Positions 1 through 13,055 are shown, counted from the stretch's first letter. The stretch is DNA of 64,000 bases from Okapia johnstoni (GCA_024291935.2 CM044320.1:28798001-28862000), one strand, 5' to 3'. A program made the numbers and translations. Notes: a model not told the origin generated them from the letters alone.

Positions 1-290
1 AACCAGAGGATTGTATTTCTAGCCACTTAGTCCACATTTTGCCTCTCCTTCTCAATGCATTTTACCAATTCCTCAAAGTCAAAATTTAGATTCCACATAT
101 AGATGATCTTTTTTGCAAAGCAGACATAGACAAAAAAAGGTCAAAATTTTAGAGTCCAAATTCCATAGATAAGATTTGCCCCAGGTAGTTTGTCACAGAT
201 CTTTCACAACTTCAAACCTAGGGCAGGTTGACTAACACCTTAGCTTCAAAATGTGTTTAGATTTCCACTCTGGCCAGGATGGTGTCCATC

Positions 291-426
291 TGCTGCTGCT
301 GCTGCTGCTAAGTTGCTTCAGTCGTGTCCAACTCTGTGCGACCCCATGGACTGCAACCCACCAGGCCCCTCCGTCCATGGGATTTTCCAGGCAAGAGTAC
401 GGGAGTGGGTTGCTGTTTCCTTCTCT
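291..426 (-). mobile_element. Bov-A2-type SINE half-unit with 11-bp target-site duplication
   Basis: It shows the (TGC)n end, the AGTCGTGTCCAACTCTGTGCG motif region and the CCATGGGATTTTCCAGGCAAG core. GGTGTCCATCT flanks it at 281-291 and 427-437, marking the insertion edges. Confidence 0.9.
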
Positions 427-650
427 GGTGTCCATCTACTATAGCCCAATTACAACTCTGGACAAGACACAAAGGCACCCACCTGAGAGCTTTGAAAATT
501 AAAAAGTAGCAGGGAGATTGGGAAGCAGAATCAAAGAATTAGTATGATATTGAATTTTTAAATTTTTTCCTCCCCTTATCACCCTACTTTGACCCAAGGG
601 CCCACTGCACAGCAAATAAGATAACAAAAACTCAAAGAGAAATCTTTTTC

Positions 651-808
651 CTGCCAGAGGACCGAAAAATAGCAACCCACTTCAGTATTCTTGCCTGGAG
701 AATTCCCAGGACAGAGGAGTCTAGTGAGCTACAGTCCATGGAGTGGCAAAGAGTTGGACACAACTGAGCGACTAACACACACACACAGACACACACACAC
801 ACACACTT
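651..808 (+). mobile_element. Bov-A SINE ending in a (CA)n microsatellite
   Basis: The Bov-A body (CAGTATTCTTGCCTGGAGAA; GGACACAACTGAGCGACTAA) ends in an (AC)n run at 774-808. Such CA tracts commonly grow from the tails of these SINEs. Confidence 0.88.
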
Positions 809-1072
809 ATATATTACGATTTTACTGATTCTTAGGATGAGTGATTCTGATAGTATTCTGGACATTTTGAGTATTGTCATGAGACTCATTTAAACCTCTG
901 ATTTATTCTGGGTTTTAGTGGGTTGCATTAGGATACTTAGTGTCTAAAATATTTCTTTCTTGCTCATCTTCCACCTTCCTGGTCCTTTGGCTAGAGTCAG
1001 TTTTTCTTGAAACGTTTTTTGCTATACACGTTGGTATTTCAGTGGCACTAGTGGTAAAGTAAGGGCTTCCCT

Positions 1073-1266
1073 GGTTGCTCAGATGGTAAAGAATCTGCCT
1101 ACAGTGCAGGAGACCCAAGTTCGATCCCTGGGTTGGGAAGATCCCCTGGAGAAGGGAATGGTTACCCACTCCAGTATTCCTGCCTGGAGAATCCCATGGA
1201 CAGAGGAGCCTGGCAGGTTACAGTCCATGGAGTCACAAAGAGTCGGACACGATTGAGCAACTAATC
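1073..1266 (+). mobile_element. Bov-tA SINE
   Basis: It has a tRNA-Glu-like head (GGGCTTCCCTGG ... GGTAAAGAATCTGCC ... TTCGATCCC) followed by a Bov-A body ending GGACACGATTGAGCAACTAA. Confidence 0.92.
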
Positions 1267-2150
1267 ATCATTACTTTGGTGTTTCCACGTTTTCTTCTGC
1301 AGCACCTAGGCCAGGGGTATTAATCAACAACGGCAACAACCGTAACAGAAAGGAGCTCTGCCAGCGACTCTGCCAAGCCCCTGGTCTTTCCTCTTTCTCT
1401 CTATCTTTCACAGTCTTCTCTGTTTGCTTTAGATATGCGGCCCAGGAGTTTTAGCTGTACTTATTGGGACGTCTAGGGAAAAATCAATAATAGAAAGATA
1501 TATGGAAAATTCCCTTCTACAGCTGAAAATTAAAAAACTTGCTCCTAAATGCCATAAGGGTTAAACAAGTTGTGTAAAAGTTTAAAAGTCATTTAAACTG
1601 AATAAAAATGAACATGCAACATATCAAAATTTGTAGTGGGCTACTAAATCAGGAATTAGAAGGCTATATATTATACACATATATATGTGTATATATATAT
1701 ATATAAAATGTGCTTAGACTATTTACATTTGATATAAATATAATTAATTAGAAGTTTGTACTAGAAACAATGTCTCAAATCAGTCATTTAAGATTCCGCT
1801 TAAAGAAACTAAAAAAAGAAGACCAAACTGGATTCAAAACAAAGAAAATAACAACAACAACAAAAAAAGCAGCAATCGATGGCTTAGAATTTTTAGGAGA
1901 AAATAAATAAAACTAAAAGCCAATTACTTGAATCAAATAATAAAAGTGATAGGCCTCTCAGGAAAAAACAGAGAAGATACACATTGCTAATGACAGGAAA
2001 GAAAGAAGAAATGTTACTACAGACCGTGTAGACACTAAAAAGATAAAGAGAAAACACGACCAATTTCTCTATCTCCATAATATGAAATGTGGATAAAATA
2101 AAAGAATCCCTTAAATGAATTTTTAAAGTTCTTTGAAGGACTACTAAAAC
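1267..2150. other. A/T-rich sequence without a recognised gene
   Basis: No coding signal is seen. It contains a (TA)n-rich tract at 1665-1706 and an A-rich segment around 1800-1870. Parts may be very old L1 but I cannot assign them. Confidence 0.5.
1665..1706. repeat. (TA)n-rich tract
   Basis: Alternating TA/CA/TG run with a CACATATATATGTG palindrome inside. Confidence 0.85.
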
Positions 2151-3497
2151 TCATTTAAAAAGGAACAACTAAAACAAAAATTCCATATCCAGAGTGTTTG
2201 ACTGCGAAATAATACCAGTTCTATATAATCTTCTCAAGAAAAAAGAAAAGGAAGAAATACACCTCCACTTACGTTATGACACCAGCACTACCTGATACCA
2301 AGACCACACATAGACATTACAAGAAATAAAAACTGGACAAAATTATCCATCAAGAATAATTAAAAGTAAATTAAAAAACGAATACAAACACAAAACTTTT
2401 CAGCAAAATATTAGCAAATAGAATCCTACAATGTATTAAAAGGATAATACATCATGACCAACTGGCTGTTTCCTAAGAATTCAAGGATAATGATCAATGT
2501 ATTTCATAGTTTTAAAAGACGAAAAACTACAAAGTTATCTCAACAGATACAAAATGTGAGCAATTTATAAAATTCAATATCCATTCATGATATAAACCTT
2601 TAAGACACTGGAATACAAACTTCATTAACCTAATAAAATACATCTACAAAAAACCTATATTCTGCCTCCCACTTAAACAATGAATGATTGAATTCTTTGC
2701 CCCTGATAATGAACATCTACAAAAATACTCAGAAAACCCTACATTCTATATAACATTTATTGGTAAGACTAAAAATTTTGCTGCTAAGATCAATAATGAA
2801 GTAAGGATACCTACTTCCACCCTTCCTATTCAGTATTATACTGGAAGTTCTAACCAGTGCAATAAAACAGTAAAAGAATAAATAGCTTGCAGATGAGAAA
2901 GGAACAAATAAAATTTTCTCTACTTTTAGATTACATGACTATCTACATAGAAATTCCAAAGAAAGCTATTAAAAAAGCACCTAGAACTAATAAATGAGTA
3001 GCATGGTTGCAAGATTCTAGATCAATATTAAAAAGTTAATTATATCTCTATATACCAGGAATAATTAGTAATCAAAATTGAGGAAAAAATACCATTGAAA
3101 AATAGCACCCAAAATAAATGAAATACATATAAATCTAATAAGATATGTGTAGGATCAGTATGCTGAAAAATATTAAATACTGAGGAAAGAAATTTTTAAA
3201 AAGACTTAAGTAAATAGAAAGATATACTTTATCCATAGATTATAAATTGAAATACTAACTCTCCCAAAATTTATCTATAGATTTAAAGCAATCCCAAACA
3301 AAATTCCACTAAGGTTTTGTATAAATATAGACAAACTAATTCTAAAATTTATATGAAAAGGCAGAGGAACAAGAATAGTCAAAACAGTTTTGAAAAAAAC
3401 AAACTTGGAGATTCATACTACCTGATTTCAAGACCTAATGTAAAGTTACAGTCATTCAAAATTGTGTGGTATTTGTGAAAACATAGATACGTATGTT

Positions 3498-3674
3498 GGG
3501 GGCTTCCCAGGTCGCTCATTGCTAAAGAATCCTACCAGTGCAGGGGAACTGGGTTCCATCTCTGGGACAGGAAGATCCCCTGGAGGAGGAAATTGCAACC
3601 CATTCCAGTGTTCTTGTCTGAAAAATTCTATGGACAGAGGAACCTGGTGGGCAGACAGAACTGAGCGACTGAGC
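3498..3674 (+). mobile_element. Bov-tA SINE inside the L1 relic
   Basis: The head GGGCTTCCCAGGTCGCTCA and the body GATCCCCTGGAGGAGGAAAT are clear; the tail is shortened before GACAGAACTGAGCGACTGAG. Confidence 0.88.
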
Positions 3675-4506
3675 ATGCACATATACACACAGATGCATAT
3701 ATTAATGGAAGAAATAGGCAGTCCATAAACAGACCCACAAAACTAGACAATTATTTTTTTTGTACAGATACAGAAGAAATGTAATGGAGCAAAAGCAGTT
3801 GTTTTAACAAAAAATACTGGAACAATTGGACATTTATATGCAAAAAGATGAACCTCAACACATTTTATTCTTCATAAGAAATTAGGCTTAAATATAAAAC
3901 ATAAAAGTATGAAACTTTTAGAATAAAATAAAGAAAAAAATTTTTGTGACCTTGAGTTAGGTTAAGATTTCACAGAAATGAAATCAAAACTACAGCCATT
4001 TTTTTAAAAAGTTGATAAAGTGTATTTCATCAAATTTATAGTATTTCTATCTCTGACAGACACTATAAAGAGAATGAAATGAAAATCCACAGAATTTGAG
4101 AAAATATTTATAAGTCACATTACTGACAAAAACTGGCATCTAGAATAAAGAACTCTCAAAACTTACGAATGAGAAAACAAACATTTCAGTTTTTCAAAAA
4201 GGACAAAAGATATCAATAGACACTTTAACAAAATATATATACAAATGGAAAATAAACACATAGATGTTTGTCATCATTATTCATTATGAATAATGAATAC
4301 GTATTTAAAACTATAGTATCACCACACATCTATTAAATAGCTTAATTGATTAATTATATAAATTTAATTAAAAGCTATTACCAATACTAAATGCTGGTGA
4401 GTATGCAAAGTAATTAAAAGTTTCACATGTGATTGATGGGAATGCAAAATGGTACTGGCACTTGGGAAAACAGTTTGCATTTTCTTATAATGCTAAGTAT
4501 ACACTT

Positions 4507-4701
4507 CAGAATTCCTTGGTTCCTTCTGCAGTGCAGAAGACTTGGATTCAATCCCTGGGTCAGGAAGATCCTCTGGAGAAGAAAATGGCAACTCACTCCA
4601 GTATTCTTGCCTGGGAAATCCTATGGACAGGGGCACCTGGTGAGCTACAGGCCACTGGGTCTTAAGAGTCGGACACTTAGCCACTAAACCACCACCACCA
4701 G
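4507..4701 (+). mobile_element. Bov-tA SINE with 10-bp target-site duplication
   Basis: GTATACACTT occurs at 4497-4506 and 4702-4711 on either side of a diverged Bov-tA. Its interruption of the L1 sequence confirms insertion after the L1. Confidence 0.88.
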
Positions 4702-5165
4702 GTATACACTTACTGTGTGATTCAGCAATCCCATTCCTAGATATTTATCCAAGAAAAATACAAGCTTATGTTCACTCAAAATCTGTACAAGGATGTGCAT
4801 AATAGTTTAATTTATAACTGCCAAAAAATTGGAAAAAACCCAAATGTCTTCTGGTGAGTGGTAAACTCTATTACATCCATAAAAAGGAATATTACTCGGC
4901 AATATTTTAAAAAAGCTATTGATATCACAAAAACAAGAGTAAATCTCAATGCATCATGCTAGATTTAAAAAGCCATACTCAACAGGCTGCATACTGTACA
5001 ATTCCAAATATATAATATGTGGCAAAGGCAGAATCATAGCGGTAGAGGACAGATCAGTGGTTGCAGGTTTGGGTTCTGGATGGTACTTGGTTACAAAGGA
5101 GTAGCATGAGAAACCTTTTCTTAGGTTATGAAACTATTATGTTTCCTGATTGTGATGGCAGTGAC

Positions 5166-5376
5166 TGTTGTTTAGTCACTAAGTCATGTTCAACTCTTTT
5201 GTGACCCTATGGACACACCAGGTTCACCAGGCTCCTCTGTCCATGGGATTTCTGAGGTAAGAATCCTTGAGTGGGTTGCCATTTCCTTTTTCAGGGGATC
5301 TTCCCGACCCAGGGATCAAACCCCTATTTTCTGCATTGGCAGGGGGGTTCTTTACCACTGACCCACCATGGAAGCC
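5166..5376 (-). mobile_element. Bov-tA SINE inside the L1 relic
   Basis: The reverse Bov-tA shows AGTCACTAAGTCATGTTCAA at its BovB-derived end and CACCATGGAAGCC at the tRNA-like end. L1 3' sequence resumes immediately after it. Confidence 0.9.
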
Positions 5377-5837
5377 AGTGGTGGTGATTATATGACTTTA
5401 TTCATCTTTCACAACACATAGAACTGTACACCAAAAAGTGCACATTTTACTGTATGTAAAGTCAACATATTACAATAAAGTATTAAGTAAAACCTTGTTA
5501 GATCTCATCTCCATGTACATTTTATTGCACCTGGACACTTATTTCTAGCAATAATTACTGCCAGGGGAGAACAGACTTCTGTGGACAATCAGTAGTGTCC
5601 ACCATAGAAAGTTTAATTCTGTAAATGATTATTCACTAGCGAAAAACCTTTAGGAAAGGCCCATAAAGACAAATGGTAAGATGATTAAAAATCTGCACTC
5701 AGTAGAATTAAATAATTGTAGCAATTCTCTCATTCATATAGAAACTTGGTAAAGCCATTGCAGGCTGTTCAGTAGACTGTTAAGAGATGAAGAAAGTAAG
5801 CCAAAGGGAAAAAACAGAAAGGAACGGAAATAATATT

Positions 5838-6372
5838 TAAAATGGATAACCAACAAGGACCTACTTTATAGCACAAGGGACTCTGCTCAGTGTTGTATGG
5901 CGGCATGGATGGGAGGGGAGTTTGGAGGTGAATATGTGATAAGTTGCTTTAGTCGTGTCTGACTCTTTGCGACCCTATGGACTGTAGCCTGCCAGGCTTC
6001 TCTATCCACAGGATTGTCCAGGCAAGAATGCTGGAGTCAGTTGCCATTCCCTTCTCCAGGAGATCTTCCTGGAGCAGGGATCGAACCCATGTCTCCTGCA
6101 TTGCAGGCAGATCTTTACTGTCTGAGCCACCAGGAAAGCCCAAGAATACTGGAGTGGCTTGCCATGCCCTCCTCCAGGGACTCTTCCCACAACCCAGGGA
6201 TAAAACCCACGTCTCCTGTGGCTCCTGCATTGTAGGTGGCTTAGAACTGAGCCACCAGGGAATGGATACATGTAGATGTATGGCTGGTTCACTCGGCTGT
6301 GCACCTGAAACTATCACTAAACATTGTTAATTGGCTATATGCCAATGTGAAATAAAAAGTTTTTTAAAAAAG
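5838..6372 (+). mobile_element. L1 3' tail split by a fused-dimer Bov-tA
   Basis: The L1 3'UTR segment (AACAAGGACCTACTTTATAG; GGATGGGAGGGGAGTTTGGA) is broken at about 5940 and resumes at 6263 (GGATACATGTAGATGTATGG ... GTGAAATAAAAAG). The same tail type occurs intact at 30046-30250. Confidence 0.85.
5941..6262 (-). mobile_element. Fused-dimer Bov-tA SINE
   Basis: A complete reverse Bov-tA is followed directly by a second partial unit beginning AAGAATACTGGAGTGG and ending in its own tRNA-like head (GAGCCACCAGGG). The same junction is seen at about 14047 and 57547. Confidence 0.88.
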
Positions 6373-7276
6373 GAAAGAGATAGAAAGGAAAGGAAAAGTA
6401 CAAATCAGGGAAAAAGGAGAATGCAGTGTAAAAAGGGGAGAAGAGGTAGAGTTGGAAAGGGGAGACAAGATAAGTGGGGAAAATAAAGTGGAAGAAATAG
6501 GATATATGAGATCTTTATTTCTTTCTTATGCAGAATACATTTCCCATAATATAGATACAAAAGCAAAAACATCAGTTGGGTACAGAGTATTACTGCTTTT
6601 TGGATTTGAGTTAAGTTTCTCATACACTAAAGCAAATTGCTAAAAGTCTTCTTCTGTGCAAAAATATTCTCAATTATTTTGCCTTAGAGCTGGCATATAA
6701 AAGATTGCTGTGTTTCTCAGAAAATGAAATTGCCTAAGTGTTCTCCTGTGAGTATCTTTGATGCCAGTTCTCATATTCTTTAAGCGTGGGGAAACTGCTT
6801 TCTCCATAGATGTTAAGTTGAAAACAACGTTAAACTCAACTGATAACCAAAGTTATCAATAAAATATGAAATGTTAACATTTACAGTAGTGCAGTATGGC
6901 ATGGATATATTCATGGCATAAGAAAGTAACCTCTTCCATTAAAATAGAACACCAAATCCTTTCAATCAAATTGTGTTAATTAAAATGCCAGTGAAAATAT
7001 ATACAGAGAGGCTGCCATGAGCACTATAAATTAAAGCTAAGAGAAGATGATATATCAAATTCTGAGAAGTTCTACTAAATGCATTGTCTATTGAGATGAA
7101 TTGGTAAGAACATTCTTGAACTGTGGACCAAAACACATCAGAACATTCTTCCTAGAATTTCCAATGAGCACATTTAGAATGGTCAACTTAGTTTTCCATC
7201 TTCCCTGTATCTAATTCTTTTTCTTCAAGTCCTAGCATAAGGAAAGTCAAACATCCTTTAATGTCTGTCTATGTTA
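6373..7276. other. Purine-rich then A/T-rich intergenic sequence
   Basis: 6373-6490 is A/G-rich. The remainder has no recognised repeat or gene. Confidence 0.5.
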
Positions 7277-7580
7277 GGGCTTCCTTGGTGGCTCAGTGGT
7301 AAAGAATCTGCCTGCCAATTCAGGAGACAGGGGTTCAACCCCTGACCAGGGAAGATCCCGCATGCTGTGGAGCAACTAAGCCCATGCACCACAGCTACCA
7401 AGCCTGTGCTCTAGTACTCAGGGAACCACAACTGCAGAACCCACTTGCCACAACTACTGAAGCCCAAGCGCCCTAGAGCCCATGCTCTGCAAAAACAGAA
7501 ACCACTGCAATGAGAAGCTTGTGCACCAAAATTGGAGAGTAGCCCCCACTCCCTGCAACCAAGAGAAAAGCCTAAAACTG
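7277..7580 (+). mobile_element. CHR-type SINE, long form
   Basis: The tRNA-like head (GGGCTTCCTTGGTGGCTCAG; CAGGGAAGATCCCGCATGC) is followed by the CHR body with ACTAAGCCCATGCACCACAG and GAAACCACTGCAATGAGAAG. Confidence 0.85.
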
Positions 7581-9977
7581 AAAGAATCCATCACTAGCAG
7601 ATGCACCTTACAAGAAGTATGAATTTTACTGAAGCTACAGTTGATCATTGAGTACAGGCTCACCACTTTTATATAACTTTTTATTGAAGATTCTAGGGAA
7701 AAATTTTATTCCTAAAAGGAAAACATTTATTAATAAAAATAAAACATTCAGAAAATATAAATTTTTTAAGGTGTACTTTCCTGTTTATAGCCACAAAATA
7801 TAGAGAGTAAGATTTTGCATAACTATAAGGGAAAGTTAATACTTGCACAATCAGAACGGAAAATTTTGAACACCTCTTCCTTCGGTAGATTAGAATTCAG
7901 ATCAAAAAAAAAAGCTATAAAATGTTTGAATAGCACACCCTACAAACCTGACCTGATGAACAGCAGTGCTTGTGGAGCATATGCACAAACTCTACAAATC
8001 ACATTCTTTCAAATACACAGGAATCATTTACAAAAAGATTTGAAGTCACGTAAATGATATACTATGACCTTCATTCAACCTAGAAGTCAGTAACAAAAAT
8101 ATAATGGAAAAAAACTTCCAAGTTTGGAAATAAAGAAATATGTTTTGACTGAGCCATGGTCCAGTTAATGAATTATAATGGAAGCAGATGACAAGGAAAG
8201 TAAAACAGTCTTCTGAAAATGAAATGGACTATATAGTAACATAATAAAAGAGGAAGAAAAGAAGGGAATGATGGCTTGAAAATATAAAAAGGAGTTAGGA
8301 AAGAAGATAGTAGGTGGGGGAAACCACGAATATCTTTAGAAACAACAGAAGCAAACAAAATAATAGGAACAGAATTTTCAGAAAGTAGGTGGAATGGACA
8401 GAATTTACATCCAATCTTGACATGTAAGATTCAATAAAGTAGGAGCATCTGAATATGTCCTTTACACATTCACCACACACACATTTCAACCACCTAGTCT
8501 GACTGACTTACTATCAGGACAGAAACCACAGAAGAATAAAATCAAAAGAAAGGAAAAAAAGTTGATTACACAGAAGAGAAAAAAAGATATTTTCTTAGGA
8601 AGTGGGATTGAGGGCATACTAGAGAAACATGAAAGGAAAATGAGGTTTTAGAGACTAGCAAAAATACACCTAAGATGGAGAAAAAAGATCTATCCAGCTA
8701 CTGGAAAAGAGAGATGTACAAGTTGTATAACAGAAAGGGCAACTGGAGCCCCAACAAATCTGACAAAGGAAGAGAGGTAAGGTCTCAGACAGTCATCAGG
8801 AAGGGCCCAAACCTTTGACCCCCAACAGGAGACAGGATCAAAGGTACAGAGAGACCACTGCACAATTAACTGGGAGAACTACCCTTGAAGATTGGGAAAG
8901 GTATGCAAAGCTGCTAAATAAAATTTGGACAGATTTGGTGGGGGAAACCAAGAATAGAGTAAATTATTCAAAGAATTATTGGATGAGTTTCAAAGCAACA
9001 CAAAGTTTACTCTAAGTAGACAATGCAAGCATTAGCCAGGCCCTGTAGAGACATGCCAAGAAATGTATGGAATTTGGGACTCTTAAGGAAAGACCCAACC
9101 AAGATGAGCCAAGATAAAAGGGAGCCAGGTAGGACAACAATAGATCAAAAATAGGCCTGCGGTAGATGTTCACAGAATACAAAAATACCTCCTCTGTCAG
9201 ATTAGCCAGTTCAAAAAGGCGAAGATGAAGGAGGTTTGTTTCAACAGTTGATGCTTTTAGTAGATCCATAATTTAAATGACTCATCCATCTCACTATGGG
9301 AGACGCCACAGAGCAAACTCTAATTGAGCAAATGAGAAAATAAACACATGCGCTGGGAAGAAAGAATTAAAAACAAACATGCATTCAATCTGGGGTTTTC
9401 TACAGTAGAGAAGTAAAGGGCACAATTTTACAAGCAGCTTAAATGCAAGGATCTCAGCCAAACCTTTCTGAGAGGGGTCAAGAAAGAGCAGAGGAGAAAC
9501 AAAATATTTATGATATATCCTGCAATTGACAAAATAAAGATATAAGAGTAAGAAGTGCTATTTAAGGCATGAAGCAAAGGCTGACAGAACTTGTCTTGAG
9601 GAGCAGGTGGCAGAAGCACCCATCCACCTTATGCCCCTGGTGGCACACTTTTGAGACCCTCAGTTCAGGAACTGGCTGAGGCAGATTCTCTAGTTGAAAC
9701 CTAAATAGAGACTAGGTAAAAATATTCCAGAAGAAGTAGATTTCATACAGACTTCATCGATGAGAGGAAGTCAAAGTAGTCCCCGTGTCATGAAGTGAAC
9801 TTGGCTCACAAAAGTATAACCATGCCCAAATTCAAAGGATCAATGGAAATAAAGAGATTTTGTACATTCTTGTTGAGGTAAAAATAGAGACCCACGAAAG
9901 ACCTGAGAACTGGGATTGCCACCGTTGAAATGCCTCAATTCTTGAGAAAGACTATAAGGTACACAGGTTGGGACATT
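7581..9977. other. 2.4 kb without a recognised gene or repeat family
   Basis: The sequence is A-rich on the plus strand with many stops. The small ORFs at 7815-8057 and 8815-9015 show no motif I recognise and no splice structure. Parts read like very diverged retroelement sequence but I cannot name one. Confidence 0.45.
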
Positions 9978-10245
9978 CCTCCTCTTCATGGATCACAGCC
10001 TTGTCATGGCGAAGAGGCTTGTGTAACTCAGCGAAGCTATGAGACTTGTCATGCAGAGCCACCCATGGCAGGCAGGTCGTAGCGAAGAGTTCTGACAAAA
10101 TGTGGTCCACTGGAGGAGGAAATGGCAGTCCACTCCACTATTTCTTGCCTGGAGAACCCCACGGACAATAGGAAAAGGCAAAAGATATGACACCAGAAGA
10201 TGAGCTCCCCCAGGTCAAAAGGGGTCCAATATGCCATTGGGGAAG

Positions 10246-10450
10246 TGGTGGTGCTTTAGTCACTAAGTCGTGTCCAACTCTTGTGAACCTATGGACTGTA
10301 GCCTGCTAGGCTCCTTTGCCCATGGGATTCTCCTGGCAAGAATACTGGAATGGGTTGCCATTTCCTTCTCCAGGGGATCTTCCTGACCTAGGAATCAAAC
10401 CCAGGTCTCCTGCGTTGCAGACAGATTCTTTATCGACTGAGCTATGCGGG
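10246..10450 (-). mobile_element. Bov-tA SINE nested in BovB
   Basis: This is a reverse Bov-tA from TTTAGTCACTAAGTCGTGTC to GACTGAGCTATGCGGGAAG. BovB 5' sequence flanks it on both sides. Confidence 0.9.
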
Positions 10451-12631
10451 AAGAGCAGAAGACAACTATTAATAGCTCCAGAAACAATGAAGCGGTTGGG
10501 CCAAAGTGGAAACAATGCTCAGTTGTGGATGCGTCTGGTGGTGAAAGTAAAGTCCAATGCTGTAAAGAACAATTATTGTATAGGAACCTGGAATGTTAGG
10601 TCCATGAATCAAAGTAAATTGGATGTGCTCAAGCAGGAGATGGCAAGATTGAACATTCACATCTGAGGAATCAGTGAAATAAAATGATGGAAGTGGGAGA
10701 ATTTAATTCCGATGACCATTATATCTACTATTGTGGGCAATAATCCCTTAGAAGAAATGGAATAGCCCTCATAGTCAACAAAAGAGTCCAAAACACAGTA
10801 CTTGTTACAATCTTAAAAATGCCAATATGATCTCAGTTAATTCCCAAAACAAACCATTCAATATCACAGTAATCAAAGTCTATGCCCCAACCACTATACC
10901 AAAGAAACTGAAGTTCACCTGTTCTATGAAGAACTACAACACTTTCTAGAACTAACACCAAAAAAAAAAAAAAAGATGTCCTTTTCATCATAGGGGACTG
11001 GAATGAAAGGGTAGAAAGTCAAGAGAGATGCAGAATAACAAGTAAATTTGGTCTTAGAGTACAAAGTGAAGCAGGGCTAACAGAGTTTTGTCAAGAGAAC
11101 ATAGTGGTCATAGCAAACACCCTTTTCCAACAACACAAGACATGACTCTACACATGGAAATCACCAAAATGGTCAATACCAAAATCAGATTAATTATATT
11201 TTTGTAGCCAAAGATGGAAAAGCTCTATACAGTCAGCAAAAACAAGGCCTGGAGCTAGCTGTGGTTCAGATCATCACCTCCTTATTGCAAAATTCAGGCT
11301 TAAATTGAAGAAAGTAGGGAAAACCACTAGGCCATTCAAGTATTACATTATAGCAAATCTATAATGATTATACAGTGGAGGTGATGAATAGATTCAAGAG
11401 ATTAGATCTAGTAGGGAGAGCGATTGAAGAACTATGGACAGGGGTTCATAACATTGTACATTGTACAGTGTTCAAAACCACTCCAAAGAAAAAGAAATGC
11501 TAGAAGGCAAACTGGTTGTCTGAGGAGGCTGTACAAATAGCTGAGGAAAGAAAAGAAGTGAAAGGCAGGAGAGAAAGGGAAAGATGTATCCAACTGAATG
11601 CAGTGGTCCAGAAAACAGCAAGGAGAGATAAGACAGAATCCTTCTAGGTTTCAGCAGTAAATGAATTAAGAACTTCAGGATGTACAAACTGGATTTAGAA
11701 AAGGCAGAGGAACCAGAGATCAAATTGCCAACATAAGTTGGATTGTAGAAAAAGCAAGAGCATTCCAGAAAAATATCTACTTCTGCTTCATTGACTACAT
11801 TAAAGCCTTTGACTGTGTGGATCAAAACAAACTGTGGAAAATTCTGAAAGAGATGGGAATACCAGATCACCTTACCTGTCTCTTAAGAAATCTCTATACA
11901 GGTCAAGAAGCAACAGTTAGAACTGGCATGGAACAAAGGGTTGGTTCAAAATTGGGAAAGGAGTATGTCAAGGCTGTATGTTGTTACCCTGCTTATTTAA
12001 CTTATATGCAGAGTACATCATGTGAAATGTGGGACTGGATGAAGCACAAGCTGGGATCAAGATTGCTGAGAGAAACATCAACCACCTCAGATATGCAGAC
12101 GACATGACTCTAATGGCAGAAAGTGAAGAGGAACTAAAGAGCCTCTTGATGAAAGTGAAAGAAGAGTGAAAAGACTGGCTTAAAACACAACATTAAAAAA
12201 ACTAAGATGATGGCATCCAGTCCCATCACTCCATGGCAAATAGAAGGGAGAAGAGTGGAAACAGTGAAGATTTCATTTTCTTGGGCTCCAAAATAACTGT
12301 GGATGGTGACTGCAGCCATGAAATTAAAAGACACTTGCTCCTTAGAAGAAAAGCTATGACTAATCTAGACAACTTATTAAAAAGCAGAGACATCACTTTG
12401 CCAACAAAGATCTGTATAGTCAAAGCTATATCCAGTAGTCATGTACAGATGTGAGAGTTGGACCATGAAAAAGGCCGAGAACTGAAGAATTGATACTTTT
12501 GAACTGTGGTGCTAGAGAAGATACTTAAGAGTCCCTTGGACTTCAAGGAGATCAAACCAGTCAGTTGTAAAGGAAATCAGCCCTGAACATTCATTGAAGG
12601 ACTGATGCTGAAGCTGAAACCCTGATACTCT

Positions 12632-12852
12632 GGCCTTCCCTGGTGGCTTAGATGGTAAAGCATCTGCCTACAATGTGGGAGACCTAGGTTCGATCCCTGG
12701 GTGGAGAAGATCCTTTGGAGAAGGAAATGGCAGCCCACTCCAGTACTCTTGCCTGGAAAATCTCATGGGAGGAGCCTGGTAGGCTACAGTCCATGGGGTC
12801 ACGAAGAGTCGGGCACGACTGAGCGACTTCACTTCACTTCACTTCACTTCAC
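12632..12852 (+). mobile_element. Bov-tA SINE nested in BovB, with (TTCAC)n tail
   Basis: A complete forward Bov-tA (GGCCTTCCCTGGTGGCTTAG ... GGGCACGACTGAGCGACTTC) ends in a repeated CTTCA tail. BovB sequence matching CTCATGCGAAGAGC-type consensus resumes at 12853. Confidence 0.92.
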
Positions 12853-13055
12853 ATGATGTGAAGAGCCAACTCATTGGAAAAGACCCTGATGCTGGGAAAG
12901 ATTGAAGGGTGAAATGGTTAGACAGCATCACTGTCCAAATGGATATGAAACTGAGAAAACTCTGGGAGACAGTGAAGGGCAGGGAAGCCTGGCGTGCTAT
13001 AGTCCATGGGGTCACAAAGAGTTGGACATGACTGAGCAACTGAACAACAACCACA

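Larger units (their letters stand above)
2151..5490 (+). mobile_element. Old L1 relic (ORF2 to 3' end) split by three Bov-tA SINEs
   Basis: Decayed L1 ORF2 landmarks appear in order on the plus strand: CTGATACCAAGACCACACA near 2293, TGATGGGAATGCAAAATGGTA near 4434, AGCAATCCCATTCCTAGATA near 4724, and GGAATATTACTCGGCAATAT near 4887. The 3' end includes GAACTGTACACCAAAAAGTG near 5422. The frame is destroyed by many stops. Bov-tA copies interrupt it near 3498, 4507 and 5166, so the L1 is older than those. Confidence 0.75.
9978..13053 (+). mobile_element. BovB (RTE) LINE, near full span, with nested SINEs and an internal deletion
   Basis: It starts with the BovB 5' region (ATGGATCACAGCCTTGTCAT), passes through the endonuclease start (GTWNVRSM frame near 10588) and the reverse transcriptase region (FDCVDQNKLWK near 11809), and ends GGACATGACTGAGCAACTGA. 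Bov-tA SINEs occupy 10246-10450 and 12632-12852. About 0.6 kb of consensus is missing around 11640-11660, where endonuclease-linker sequence jumps to the conserved VQTGFRKGRGT-like segment. Many stops and frameshifts; it cannot encode a working protein. Confidence 0.9.

Noticed and set aside
5949..6330. Pair of overlapping ORFs of about 120 codons on both strands
   Set aside because: Both lie in the fused-dimer Bov-tA; equivalent ORFs recur wherever this SINE occurs.
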